The position numbers were made by a program, and so were the translations under genes. Positions 9,425-19,721 of a stretch of 53,796 bases of DNA are shown one piece after another. The stretch comes from Dimorphilus gyrociliatus (lineage: Eukaryota; Annelida; Polychaeta; Dinophilidae). The stretch covers positions 17,203 to 70,998 of the forward strand of contig CAJFCJ010000112.1 of assembly GCA_904063045.1 (NCBI GenBank). The letters are read 5' to 3'. Every line of letters begins with the position of its first letter. Position 1 is the stretch's first letter. The notes beneath the pieces were generated by a model, which did not search any database, was not told the origin of the DNA, and worked only from the letters and a program-made list of their open reading frames with translations.

Positions 9425-12400
9425 TCACACCCGACTCCATAATTTCACAATATTTGAACAATTTCTTAACAAATTTCTCAAATTTATTCTTTGTTCTTCA
9501 TTCAAATTACATGAATCCAAGTAAAGCTGTCTCAAAGTATTAGAAGATTTTTGAAGTGCATCACAAAAGTTGAAGCTTCCATTACCAATTCCAATATTGA
9601 CTCTCACTTCTAAATATTCTATATTAGAACAATTTCTTAAGAAATTTCCCAAATTTTTACTTTGTTCTTCATTCAATTGACATGAATACAAGTGCAGCTG
9701 TCTCAAAGTATTAGAAGATTTTTGAAGTGCATCACAAAAGTTGAAGCTTCCATTACCAATTGCAATATTGCAATTCACATTTAAAATTTCTATATTAGAA
9801 CAGTTTCTTAAGAAATTTCCCAAATTTTTACTTTGTTCTTCATTCAAATTACATAACATCAAGTGAAGCTGTCTCAAAGTATTAGAAGATTTTTGAAGTG
9901 CATCACAAAAGTTGAAGCTTCCATTACCAATTGCAAAATTGTAATTCACATTTAAAATTTCTATATTAGAACAGTTTCTTAAGAAATTTCCCAAATTTTT
10001 ACTTTGTTCTTCATTCAATTCACATGAATGCAAGTGAAGCTGTCTCAAAGTATTAGAAGATTTTTGAAGTGCATCACAAAAGTTGAAGCTTCCATTACCA
10101 ATTGCAATATTGTCTCCCACTTCTAAATATTCTATATTAGAACAATTTCTTAAGAAATTTCCCAAATTTTTACTTTGTTCTTGATTCAATTTACATGAAA
10201 ACAAGTTCAGCTGTCTCAAAGTATTAGAAGATTTTTGAAGTGCATCACAAAAGTTGAAGCTTCCATTACCAATTGCAATATTGTAATTCACATTTAAAAT
10301 TTCTATATTAGAACAGTTTCTTAAGAAATTTCCCAAATTTTTACTTTGGTCTTCATTCAATTTACATGAATCCAAGTGCAGATGTCTCAAAGTATTAGAA
10401 GATTTTTCAAGTGCATCACAAAAGTTGAAGTTTCCATTACCAATTGCAATATTGCTTTGCACTTCTAAATATTCTATATTAGAACAGTTTCTTAAGAAAT
10501 TTCCCAAATTTTTACTTTGTTCTTCATTCAATTGACATGAATACAAGTGCAGCTGTCTCAAAGTATTAGAAGATTTTTCAAGCCCATCCAAAATAGCAAA
10601 TAATCCATTACCAATTGCAATATTGTAACTCAAATTTAAAATTTCTATATTACAACAATTTCTTAAGAAATTTCCCAAATTTTTACTTTGTTCTTCATTC
10701 AAATTACATGAAGCCAAGTAAAGCTGTCTCAAAGTATTAGAAGATTTTTGCAGTGCATCACAAAAGTTGAAGCTTCCATTACCAATTGCAATATTGTAAT
10801 TCACATTTAAAATTTCTATATTAGAACAGTTTCTTAAGAAATTTCCCAAATTTTTACTTTGTTCTTCATTCAATTTACATGAATCCAAGTGAAGCTGTCT
10901 CAAAGTATTAGAAGATTTTTGAAGTGCATCACAAAAGTTGAAGCTTCCATTACCAATTGCAATATTGTAATTCACATTTAAAATTTCTATATTAGAAAAG
11001 TTTCTTAAGAAATTTCCCAAATTTTTACTTTGGTCTTCATTCAATTTACATGAATCCAAGTGCAGATGTCTCAAAGTATTAGAAGATTTTTCAAGTGCAT
11101 CACAAAAGTTGAAGTTTCCATTACCAATTGCAATATTGCTTTGCACTTCTAAATATTCTATATTAGAACAGTTTCTTAAGAAATTTCCCAAATTTTTACT
11201 TTGTTCTTGATTCAATTCACATGAAGCCAAGTGCAGCTGTCTCAAAGTATTAGAAAATTTTTGAAGTGCATCACAAAAGTTGAAGTTTCCATTACCAATT
11301 GCAATATTGCTTCCCACATCTAAATATTCTATATTAGAACAATTTCTTAAGCAATTTCCCAAATTTTTACTTTGTTCTTCATTCAAATTACATGAAGCCA
11401 AGTGCAGCTGTCTCAAAGTATTAGAAGATTTTTCAAGTGCATCACAAAAGTTGAAGCTTCCATTACCAATTGCAATATTGCTTCCCACATCTAAATATTC
11501 TATATTAGAACAGTTTCTTAAGAAATTTCCCAAATTTTTACTTTGTTCTTCATTCAATTGACATGAATACAAGTGCAGCTGTCTCAAAGTATTAGAAGAT
11601 TTTTCAAGTCCATCCAAAATAGCAAATAATCCATTACCAATTGCAATATTGTAACTCAAATTTAAAATTTCTATATTACAACAATTTCTTAAGAAATTTC
11701 CCAAATTTTTACTTTGTTCTTCATTCAAATTACATGAAGCCAAGTAAAGCTGTCTCAAAGTATTAGAAGATTTTTGAAGTGCATCACAAAAGTTGAAGCT
11801 TCCATTACCAATTGCAATATTGCTTCCCACTTCTAAATATTCTATATTAGAACAGTTTCTTAAGAAATTTCCCAAATTTTTACTTTGTTCTTCATTCAAT
11901 TCACATGAAAACAAGTGCAGCTCTCTCAAAGTATTAGAAGATTTTTGAAGTGCATCACAAAAGGTGAAGCTTCCATTACCAATTGCAATATTGTAATTCA
12001 CATTTAAAATTTCTATATTAGAACAGTTTCTTAAGCAATTTCCCAAATTTATACTTTGTTCTTCATTCAAATTACATGAAGCCAAGTGAAGCTCTCTCAA
12101 AGTATTAGAAGATTTTTGAAGTGATTGACAAACATTAAATATCCCATTTCCCACATTTATATTTCCTTGAAGATTTAATGTTTTAATTGATGAAGAATCC
12201 TTTATGAGATGTTCAATTTCCCAACAGTGTTGTTCATTTAAGTTAGAGTTAGGGAAACTTACTACTGTTATGTCTTGTCCTAATTCTATTGATTCAGCTA
12301 AGTCATTTATTTTCTTGTCAGTATTATTCTGTGTAGAGAGTTCTACAATTTCATTGCTTTCATTTTCAAAATACTTTTTTAGTTTTAAAAATTTTGTCAT

Positions 12401-13126
12401 TTGAAGCTCATCAAAATATTTTATATCATTTTCTTTTATTTTATCCAAACTGTGATGAAAAATGTAGTTTGTGTGTATATTATTAAAGATTTCTAAGGTT
12501 GTTTTTAAGGAAGTTTCGAAAAGACTTTCCAATTTGTCACTTTGATTTGTAAATGTTTTAAAAAAGCTATCTCTCAAATCATTTAATTGAATATATTTGT
12601 GTCTTATATATTCAAATTCCAATTTCAAGTTAATCATTGCTTTCCTTTCATAGTCATCAATTTTTGCTAAAATATTTTTTGTACTTTCTTGGTCTTTTAA
12701 GAAGACTGTATTCAGTTTTTCTTTTAATTTTGCCAATTTGATCATTGAAATTGTAGAGCATTTTTCATGATTTTCATCCAAACAGAAAATACATAAATTT
12801 TCAATATTATGTGTTTTACAATACATTAATCCCTCCTTACCATGATTGTTGCAAAGGTTTTTTTCTTGACATTCTATTGATTGTTCCACTCGATTTTTTT
12901 GTATTTGATCAAATTGGCCAAAAGGTATTTTGACTTGGTTTCTGCAAGTTGGACAGGTTATTTCATGATTGTGAACTGGTAATTGTTGTACACATTTGAA
13001 GCAAAAGGTATGTTGACAAGGAAATATCCTAGGATCATTCCCTATCCAGGATTCTAAACAAATTGCACATTCTAAAGTTTGCTGATTTATAACATATTGT
13101 AAGGTAGCCATTTTTTTATTGATCAT
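9425..13126 (-). CDS. RING / B-box / coiled-coil protein with 16 tandem double-LRR modules
   Basis: 1233 residues from ATG 13126 (a second ATG lies at 13111; the longer open frame begins only with TTG). RING C3HC4 finger: C20, C23, C37, H39, C42, C45, C58, C61. B-box type 2: C92, H95, C103, C112, C115, H120, C123. A Lys/Glu-rich helical, probably coiled-coil region covers about 126-260. From about 285 there are ribonuclease-inhibitor-type LRRs: a diverged leader, then 16 units of 57 residues (171 bp), each with two LRRs. By TRIM-family analogy it is likely an E3 ubiquitin ligase, with the LRR array replacing the usual NHL or SPRY recognition domain; this role is inferred. The single-exon frame ends in the MULE terminus: the residues WSRV after KL are transposon-encoded, and without the insertion the frame would stop at TAA after KL. 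Probably a cytosolic immune receptor. Confidence 0.88.
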   Translation of the reverse strand: MINKKMATLQYVINQQTLECAICLESWIGNDPRIFPCQHTFCFKCVQQLPVHNHEITCPTCRNQVKIPFGQFDQIQKNRVEQSIECQEKNLCNNHGKEGLMYCKTHNIENLCIFCLDENHEKCSTISMIKLAKLKEKLNTVFLKDQESTKNILAKIDDYERKAMINLKLEFEYIRHKYIQLNDLRDSFFKTFTNQSDKLESLFETSLKTTLEIFNNIHTNYIFHHSLDKIKENDIKYFDELQMTKFLKLKKYFENESNEIVELSTQNNTDKKINDLAESIELGQDITVVSFPNSNLNEQHCWEIEHLIKDSSSIKTLNLQGNINVGNGIFNVCQSLQKSSNTLRELHLASCNLNEEQSINLGNCLRNCSNIEILNVNYNIAIGNGSFTFCDALQKSSNTLRELHLFSCELNEEQSKNLGNFLRNCSNIEYLEVGSNIAIGNGSFNFCDALQKSSNTLRQLYLASCNLNEEQSKNLGNFLRNCCNIEILNLSYNIAIGNGLFAILDGLEKSSNTLRQLHLYSCQLNEEQSKNLGNFLRNCSNIEYLDVGSNIAIGNGSFNFCDALEKSSNTLRQLHLASCNLNEEQSKNLGNCLRNCSNIEYLDVGSNIAIGNGNFNFCDALQKFSNTLRQLHLASCELNQEQSKNLGNFLRNCSNIEYLEVQSNIAIGNGNFNFCDALEKSSNTLRHLHLDSCKLNEDQSKNLGNFLRNFSNIEILNVNYNIAIGNGSFNFCDALQKSSNTLRQLHLDSCKLNEEQSKNLGNFLRNCSNIEILNVNYNIAIGNGSFNFCDALQKSSNTLRQLYLASCNLNEEQSKNLGNFLRNCCNIEILNLSYNIAIGNGLFAILDGLEKSSNTLRQLHLYSCQLNEEQSKNLGNFLRNCSNIEYLEVQSNIAIGNGNFNFCDALEKSSNTLRHLHLDSCKLNEDQSKNLGNFLRNCSNIEILNVNYNIAIGNGSFNFCDALQKSSNTLRQLNLFSCKLNQEQSKNLGNFLRNCSNIEYLEVGDNIAIGNGSFNFCDALQKSSNTLRQLHLHSCELNEEQSKNLGNFLRNCSNIEILNVNYNFAIGNGSFNFCDALQKSSNTLRQLHLMLCNLNEEQSKNLGNFLRNCSNIEILNVNCNIAIGNGSFNFCDALQKSSNTLRQLHLYSCQLNEEQSKNLGNFLRNCSNIEYLEVRVNIGIGNGSFNFCDALQKSSNTLRQLYLDSCNLNEEQRINLRNLLRNCSNIVKLWSRV
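9450..12170 (-). repeat. 171-bp LRR module array of the RING-LRR gene (16 units)
   Basis: Sixteen head-to-tail units with the frame SSNTLRQLHLxSCxLNEEQ, then NLGNFLRNCSNIE, then NIAIGNGSFNFCDAL. Units differ mostly at the residue before SC, the residue after it, and the four or five residues after IE. Units 3-4 and 9-10 share the variant linker GLFAILDGLE, and units 7 and 11 are near-identical, which marks earlier block duplication. Confidence 0.92.
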
Positions 13127-13242
13127 GGATTTTTGTATTTTTAGTTTCAGTTTAACATATATCAAAATATATTTTTTTTTAATTTCTTTTATTTTTTAAG
13201 AATGTAAAATTTTTAGTATACAATATATATAAAATTTTAAAA

Positions 13243-13399
13243 TATTGTAATCACAAAGTATTTTAATTGGTTATTGCTAAAACCTGTGTTTAACTAGTAA
13301 AATTATAATATCAATAAAATTATGAAATAATTGTAATCACAAAGTATTTCAAATGGTTATTGCTAAAACCTGGTGTTGAACTAGTAAAATTAAAATAAC
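13243..13399. repeat. Two-copy tandem repeat, period 86 bp
   Basis: GTAATCACAAAGTATTT followed by a shared tract (TGGTTATTGCTAAAACCTG, then CTAGTAAAATTA) starts at 13247 and again at 13333. It lies just upstream of the RING-LRR gene, in its probable promoter region. No function is evident. Confidence 0.8.
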
Positions 13400-13589
13400 C
13401 AGGTTATAAAGGATCTGTGTAACTCTATGATATTTTTGTAATTCAAACATAATTGATTTTACTTGATTCTTTTTAAATCTACTACTAAATATTTAAGTTG
13501 AATTATTTCTTTTTAAACAAGATAGTTAAAAAAGAATTTATATCACAGACTATGGTTATGCATAGAATTTAAAAATTTTGAGTTTAGAG

Positions 13590-13755
13590 TAGAAATTAAT
13601 CAACAAAACACCAGCATTTCATGCAAAGAATATGTGTTGAATAAATTGAGCTTCTAGTTCTAAACAAGCTAGTTTAAACAACTAGCTGACTGTTAGAAAA
13701 CTGAACTATCAACTGTTCATTTCGTAGGGTTTATATACTCTTTTAAAAGGTTGAT
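13590..13755 (-). promoter_or_regulatory. R1 arm with TATA-type core promoter (minus strand)
   Basis: Reading the minus strand, GAGTATATAAACCC (about 13728-13741) is followed about 30 nt later by TTCAGTTTTC, an initiator-like site, then AGTTGTTTAAAC and the R1 arm down to 13590. The plus-strand copy at 35090-35400 has the same order: TATAAAAGG, TCAGTTCAGTT, then the R1 arm. Conservation of both elements in two copies supports a real core promoter carried by the repeat. Confidence 0.55.
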
Positions 13756-13879
13756 AGTTCACAAATTTCAATGTTCACAAAGCAAAAGTAACATTTTAAG
13801 ACAAAGAAAAGTTCTAAACATGCCCATCTTTTTATTGTTTTCATCTTCTAAATAATAGTTTAATTTCAAAGGTTGGAGA

Positions 13880-14210
13880 GTTGCATAAGATGGAATAATT
13901 TGAATAGCACAAATCCAACAATCAAGAAAACTTGTTGATTGTATATTTGACCATTTGTATATTCTACTTTAATAATGATATTCAATTGATTGAGTTAGTA
14001 ATTTTAGCATCAGCATATATGGAGGAAGTATATCTGATTAATCCACGTTAAGTAGAACAGTATTGTGTATACAATGTGTATGCACTGCCCTACATGAAAC
14101 TAGGTCAATACTGCTTATCTCTATCAGTGCTATCTGCATAGCACAATACTGGTTCAATACTACTTATCTATTGTAGAGTATAGCTGACGAATGTGTGTGT
14201 ACATTTATGA
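13880..14210 (+). repeat. Third copy of the NACHT-LRR upstream region
   Basis: Shares an ordered series of strings with 45230-45700, upstream of NACHT-LRR copy R: CCAACAATCAAGAAAAC, TATTCTACTTTAATAATGAT, TATCTGATTAATCCACGTTA-like, CAGTGCTATCTGCATAG, CAATACTGGTTCAATACTAC. It has the same orientation, as if an NACHT-LRR-type gene once started to its right. Between it and the headless LRR array lie only MULE remnants. Confidence 0.75.
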
Positions 14211-14344
14211 TTATTAAAATGGTTAAAGCATAACTCTTATGATAATAATATTCTAAAAAGAAATTGATTAAAGATAACATATTCTTCCTAAAATAGAAAG
14301 TAAAAGTAGAGCTGTACTAAAAATTTCAAATATTAAAATAGCAA

Positions 14345-14462
14345 AAGTGGGTTTGGACATTTCATCTTGGACATTTTGCCCCTGAATGGAATATTATTTC
14401 TCCCTTTTCCCTGGACAAATTAATCCTTTATCAGGGGGTTGTTGAAAACGCCCACTGTGCCT
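14345..14462. repeat. MULE-like terminal motif array
   Basis: Short GC-richer tract with iterated GG(A)CATTT and CCC/GGG strings (TTGGACATTTCATC, TTGGACATTTTGCCCC, GTTGTTGAAAACGCCCAC). It resembles the motif-array ends of the other MULE families here and probably is the end of the decayed element at 14600-14986. Confidence 0.4.
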
Positions 14463-14679
14463 AACTATTACATCAAAACTACAAAAGTTGTATAATGACT
14501 TTAAAAGTAATAATACTTTTAGTTGAAATAATAGAGACAGTGAAAAAATTATTTTTTACATGTGTATTAAATTGTAATAGAATTATTTAGAGTAGAAACA
14601 TTGACAGCAGACACATTTCTACCTGATAAATTGCTGAACATTTTTCCAAAAGCTCACCAGCACAAATATCACTATTTTG

Positions 14680-14986
14680 AAATTCATCCCAAATTTCATA
14701 ATTATTCTACTGTATGTTGGTATAGTTTTTTTTTTGTATCCTACAAATCTTCTTTTCTGATAGTAGCTTTTGATAAACATCAATTAGATCACTTTCTCTC
14801 TTTAATTCATCTACAGTGCAATAAAATGAAGAATTTTCTTGTAAATTTCTATTAAATTTGTTGTGGAAACCTTCCAAGTCATTATTTGTTGGAATAGCTC
14901 TCTTAAACACTGACCAATTATTTGGTAACCAGAGAATATTGTATATCCATGTGTCCTCCATGTATTTAACAAGATCACGTAATTTG
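14680..14986 (-). pseudogene. MULE transposase C-terminal fragment (second family)
   Basis: The minus strand encodes LPNNWSVFKRAIPTNNDLEG and the lysine-rich tail (LLSEKKICRIQKKNYTNIQ), aligned to the last exon of copy B but with many substitutions. It includes the catalytic Glu region (NNDLEG). Both ends are truncated; the right end abuts the headless LRR array at 14986/14987 with no spacer. Confidence 0.8.
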
Positions 14987-16813
14987 TCTTCTAATACTTT
15001 GAGACAGCTGCACTTGTATTCATGTCAATTGAATGAAGAACAAAGTAAAAATTTGGGAAATTTCTTAAGAAACTGTTCTAATATAGAATATTTAGATGTG
15101 GGAAGCAATATTGCAATTGGTAATGGAAGCTTCAACTTTTGTGATGCACTTGAAAAATCTTCTAATACTTTGAGACAGCTGCACTTGGCTTCATGTAATT
15201 TGAATGAAGAACAAAGTAAAAATTTGGGAAATTGCTTAAGAAATTGTTCTAATATAGAATATTTAGATGTGGGAAGCAATATTGCAATTGGTAATGGAAA
15301 CTTCAACTTTTGTGATGCACTTCAAAAATTTTCTAATACTTTGAGACAGCTGCACTTGGCTTCATGTGAATTGAATCAAGAACAAAGTAAAAATTTGGGA
15401 AATTTCTTAAGAAACTGTTCTAATATAGAATATTTAGAAGTGCAAAGCAATATTGCAATTGGTAATGGAAACTTCAACTTTTGTGATGCACTTGAAAAAT
15501 CTTCTAATACTTTGAGACATCTGCACTTGGATTCATGTAAATTGAATGAAGACCAAAGTAAAAATTTGGGAAATTTCTTAAGAAACTTTTCTAATATAGA
15601 AATTTTAAATGTGAATTACAATATTGCAATTGGTAATGGAAGCTTCAACTTTTGTGATGCACTTCAAAAATCTTCTAATACTTTGAGACAGCTTCACTTG
15701 GATTCATGTAAATTGAATGAAGAACAAAGTAAAAATTTGGGAAATTTCTTAAGAAACTGTTCTAATATAGAAATTTTAAATGTGAATTACAATATTGCAA
15801 TTGGTAATGGAAGCTTCAACTTTTGTGATGCACTTCAAAAATCTTCTAATACTTTGAGACAGCTTTACTTGGCTTCATGTAATTTGAATGAAGAACAAAG
15901 TAAAAATTTGGGAAATTTCTTAAGAAATTGTTGTAATATAGAAATTTTAAATTTGAGTTACAATATTGCAATTGGTAATGGATTATTTGCTATTTTGGAT
16001 GGGCTTGAAAAATCTTCTAATACTTTGAGACAGCTGCACTTGTATTCATGTCAATTGAATGAAGAACAAAGTAAAAATTTGGGAAATTTCTTAAGAAACT
16101 GTTCTAATATAGAATATTTAGATGTGGGAAGCAATATTGCAATTGGTAATGGAAGCTTCAACTTTTGTGATGCACTTGAAAAATCTTCTAATACTTTGAG
16201 ACAGCTGCACTTGGCTTCATGTAATTTGAATGAAGAACAAAGTAAAAATTTGGGAAATTGCTTAAGAAATTGTTCTAATATAGAATATTTAGATGTGGGA
16301 AGCAATATTGCAATTGGTAATGGAAACTTCAACTTTTGTGATGCACTTCAAAAATTTTCTAATACTTTGAGACAGCTGCACTTGGCTTCATGTGAATTGA
16401 ATCAAGAACAAAGTAAAAATTTGGGAAATTTCTTAAGAAACTGTTCTAATATAGAATATTTAGAAGTGCAAAGCAATATTGCAATTGGTAATGGAAACTT
16501 CAACTTTTGTGATGCACTTGAAAAATCTTCTAATACTTTGAGACATCTGCACTTGGATTCATGTAAATTGAATGAAGACCAAAGTAAAAATTTGGGAAAT
16601 TTCTTAAGAAACTTTTCTAATATAGAAATTTTAAATGTGAATTACAATATTGCAATTGGTAATGGAAGCTTCAACTTTTGTGATGCACTTCAAAAATCTT
16701 CTAATACTTTGAGACAGCTTCACTTGCATTCATGTGAATTGAATGAAGAACAAAGTAAAAATTTGGGAAATTTCTTAAGAAACTGTTCTAATATAGAAAT
16801 TTTAAATGTGAAT
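14987..16813 (+). pseudogene. Headless array of RING-LRR modules, inverted, re-ordered
   Basis: At least 11 double-LRR modules, nearly identical in DNA to modules of the RING-LRR gene, on the opposite strand. There is no RING, B-box, promoter or start: the array begins mid-module at a MULE fragment. Using the module numbers of the RING-LRR gene, the order is 4-5-6-7-8-9-4-5-6-7-13, then the gap. Block 4-9 is followed by a second 4-7 and a jump to 13; both joins fall between modules that resemble one another (9/3 and 7/11). The frame is open throughout. It may be a pseudogene, a sequence donor for conversion, or an assembly product. Confidence 0.8.
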
Positions 16814-17532
16814 NNNNNNNNNNNNNNNNNNNNNNNNNNNNNNNNNNNNNNNNNNNNNNNNNNNNNNNNNNNNNNNNNNNNNNNNNNNNNNNNNNNNNNN
16901 NNNNNNNNNNNNNNNNNNNNNNNNNNNNNNNNNNNNNNNNNNNNNNNNNNNNNNNNNNNNNNNNNNNNNNNNNNNNNNNNNNNNNNNNNNNNNNNNNNNN
17001 NNNNNNNNNNNNNNNNNNNNNNNNNNNNNNNNNNNNNNNNNNNNNNNNNNNNNNNNNNNNNNNNNNNNNNNNNNNNNNNNNNNNNNNNNNNNNNNNNNNN
17101 NNNNNNNNNNNNNNNNNNNNNNNNNNNNNNNNNNNNNNNNNNNNNNNNNNNNNNNNNNNNNNNNNNNNNNNNNNNNNNNNNNNNNNNNNNNNNNNNNNNN
17201 NNNNNNNNNNNNNNNNNNNNNNNNNNNNNNNNNNNNNNNNNNNNNNNNNNNNNNNNNNNNNNNNNNNNNNNNNNNNNNNNNNNNNNNNNNNNNNNNNNNN
17301 NNNNNNNNNNNNNNNNNNNNNNNNNNNNNNNNNNNNNNNNNNNNNNNNNNNNNNNNNNNNNNNNNNNNNNNNNNNNNNNNNNNNNNNNNNNNNNNNNNNN
17401 NNNNNNNNNNNNNNNNNNNNNNNNNNNNNNNNNNNNNNNNNNNNNNNNNNNNNNNNNNNNNNNNNNNNNNNNNNNNNNNNNNNNNNNNNNNNNNNNNNNN
17501 NNNNNNNNNNNNNNNNNNNNNNNNNNNNNNNN
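16814..17532. other. Assembly gap (719 N)
   Basis: Unknown bases. By analogy with 8940-9600 on the other strand, the gap should hold the end of the LRR array and about 500 bp of the MULE 5' end including its terminal motif array; the GC-rich palindromes there may be why it was not sequenced. Confidence 0.95.
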
Positions 17533-19721
17533 TAAATAAATTTCAGCCATTTTGAATATTTGGAAAGGAATTTATTGATAACTGGAAATGATTTTTAGAT
17601 AACCATCTACATTTGATTGAAGATTAAAAAATGGCTTTCAAATGTCACAATTGTCATTCAACAATTTATGGAAGGCAAAATATTTGAAATGCAGCCTTTG
17701 TAAGAATCTTTTCATAGGAAATGCACAGGTATGTAACTCTTTACATCAGCTTTCATGTAATTATATTTTTTAAATATTCTTATAGAACACATAAATACCA
17801 ATTTGCAAACCTTGTAACAAAGAAAATGTACTGTCATGCTCAAGAAGTTAACTAATCTGGAAATTCATCAATTCAAAGTAAATTCTGAAGAAAGCTTTAT
17901 TGATGAAGAAATAAGATTGCTGGCAGTTGAGGAATCAATATTGGAGGATGAAAATCATGTTCTTTCGAGAATGCCATCAATGGACTAGATCTTTGGAGGA
18001 AGTTGAAGAGAATGCTGAAGAATATTGTGAATCATCCACAAAAAGTGATTTTTGAGATTGTAAAAGGAGGAAGTAGAAAGGGACATGACATTTTACTGAA
18101 TGATGGATATTCTTTTGTTGTTAAACATAAACACCATCAAGTACTATTTGGGTGTGCAGTGTGAGAAGTAAGAAGAAAAGATGTGTGGCAGAATAAGACA
18201 AAATGGAATTTATTTCTAAAGGCAATTTGGAACATAATCACACAGAAAAAGAATTTAGAAGTGGATATTAAAGTGAAAACAGATTTGAAAATTGTTTGCA
18301 GAAGTGATAATCAAACATCTGGAAGAAGCATTGCTGAAAAAGTTCTTCTATCCTATGAACCCAATGCAACTTGTCTTCCTGATATCAACTATTTGAAGAG
18401 AATGGCAAACTCAAATAGACAAAGTTTAGGCCAGTGGAACTAAAGTGTACAACTTTAATTTAGATGAAACATTTTTGCCTGATGAATTTTTGCAGAAAGA
18501 TATTTGTGAAAATGGAGAAGAATTTTAATCTTTGCAACAAACCATCAGCTGAATTTATTATCAAAATCCAACTGTTGGTACATTGATGGTACTTTCAAGA
18601 TTGTAAAGAACCATTTTATCAACTTGTCACTATTCACTCATTTGTTAAGAAGAGTGGTGATATGAAGCAAGTTCTCTTGTTTTTATTTTTCTGACTTCAA
18701 AGCTACCAAAGCATACTTACAAGCATTTCAAGTAAATATTTCATATTATCTCTTCAAAAGTGATGATAATAAAGTTGCTTTTTTGTAGCATATCAACAAT
18801 CTTATCAATGATTTTCATCCAAAAAGAATTACAATGGATTTTGAAAAAGGACTATGGAAAGCATTATCAAAAGTATATCCCTCACTGAATTTCAAGGTTG
18901 TGTATTTCATTTCACACAAGCAGTATACAGGAAAATACAAGTCAGTTACATTCAAATATATATAACATTATCTATTAAATAACTTATATTATTGAATAGG
19001 CTCTTGGCTATGTAAAGAAATACAAAGAAAAAGGAAATGATTGGAAAGATTTCAGAAAATTGATGGCTCTGCCATTCTTGCCAGCACATATTATTCAACC
19101 AACATTTGACAGCATAAATGCAGAACTTTGTGAAAAAATAGATTTTTGGACCTGCTGCAATACTTCCAAACAAACTGGATCAAAAATAAATTATGGAAAC
19201 CAAATAACTGGTCAGTTTTTGGTTTGTCTATTAGGACCAATAATGATTGTGAAGGATGGCATCAAAGAATGAATAGTAAGCTGCCTGCTAAAGGTTCTTT
19301 TTACATGCTGGTTGATGAGCTAAAAAAGAGTCTGAGTTGATTGCAGTTTATGAGAAATTACTGTCAGAAAAAAGGATTTACAAACATCAAAAGAAAAAGT
19401 ATATTGACATCCAAAAGAAAATTTTTGATTTATGGGATGATTTCAAGTTGAACAAATTGACATCAATTGATCTATTAATGCAGACATCCCATATCTACTC
19501 TCCAGCATAAATATCATTTGTCAAGCTTTATTGTTTTTTAGTATAATATTTAGTCTTTTAAATACATACTTTTAGATTTATAGCTAAATCTTTTATTCAA
19601 AAATTCAAAAATAAAATAAATATAAAAATAGGGTGCGAACGTACCCAGGTACGTTCGCACCCGCCCAGGGTACGTTCGCACCCGGGTACGTTCACACCCA
19701 GGTACGTTCGCACCCCAACTC
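17533..19721 (+). mobile_element. FLYWCH/MULE element copy C, 5' end in gap, frame-broken
   Basis: Inverted copy of 6731-8942. Zinc-finger exon near 17631-17729, FLYWCH region 18000-18250, catalytic parts at 18440-18760, 18790-18945 and 19000-19508, stop near 19509, and the terminal motif array 19630-19721. Against copy B it has many one-base deletions, largely in homopolymers, which break the frame. These look like low-quality consensus beside a gap. Its right end joins NACHT-LRR copy L at 19721/19722. Confidence 0.88.

Larger units (their letters stand above)
6731..9438 (-). mobile_element. Complete FLYWCH/MULE DNA transposon (copy B)
   Basis: Both termini are present: 6731-6823 and 9348-9438 are inverted repeats of each other (left GAGTTGGGGTGCGAACGTAC; right end reads GGAGTCGGGTGTGAACG when inverted). 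The element is flanked by a perfect 9-bp direct repeat, ATAATTTCA, at 6722-6730 and 9439-9447, the duplication length typical of Mutator-like elements. The inside holds one four-exon transposase gene on the minus strand without stops or frameshifts. The last ~90 bases of each end are GC-rich and made of iterated motifs. The intact gene and matched ends suggest recent activity. Confidence 0.92.

Noticed and set aside
9270-9524. 84-codon plus-strand frame over the MULE end
   Set aside because: It spans the terminal motif array and the end of the minus-strand RING-LRR gene; an artefact of both.
11280-11561. Open frames antisense to the LRR modules (also 15025-15306, 16051-16332)
   Set aside because: They repeat because the modules repeat, have no independent features, and lie antisense to clear LRR coding sequence.
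9450-12170. Regular 171-bp repeats as a CRISPR-like or satellite array
   Set aside because: The whole unit is coding LRR sequence with conserved frame; there are no short repeats with unique spacers.
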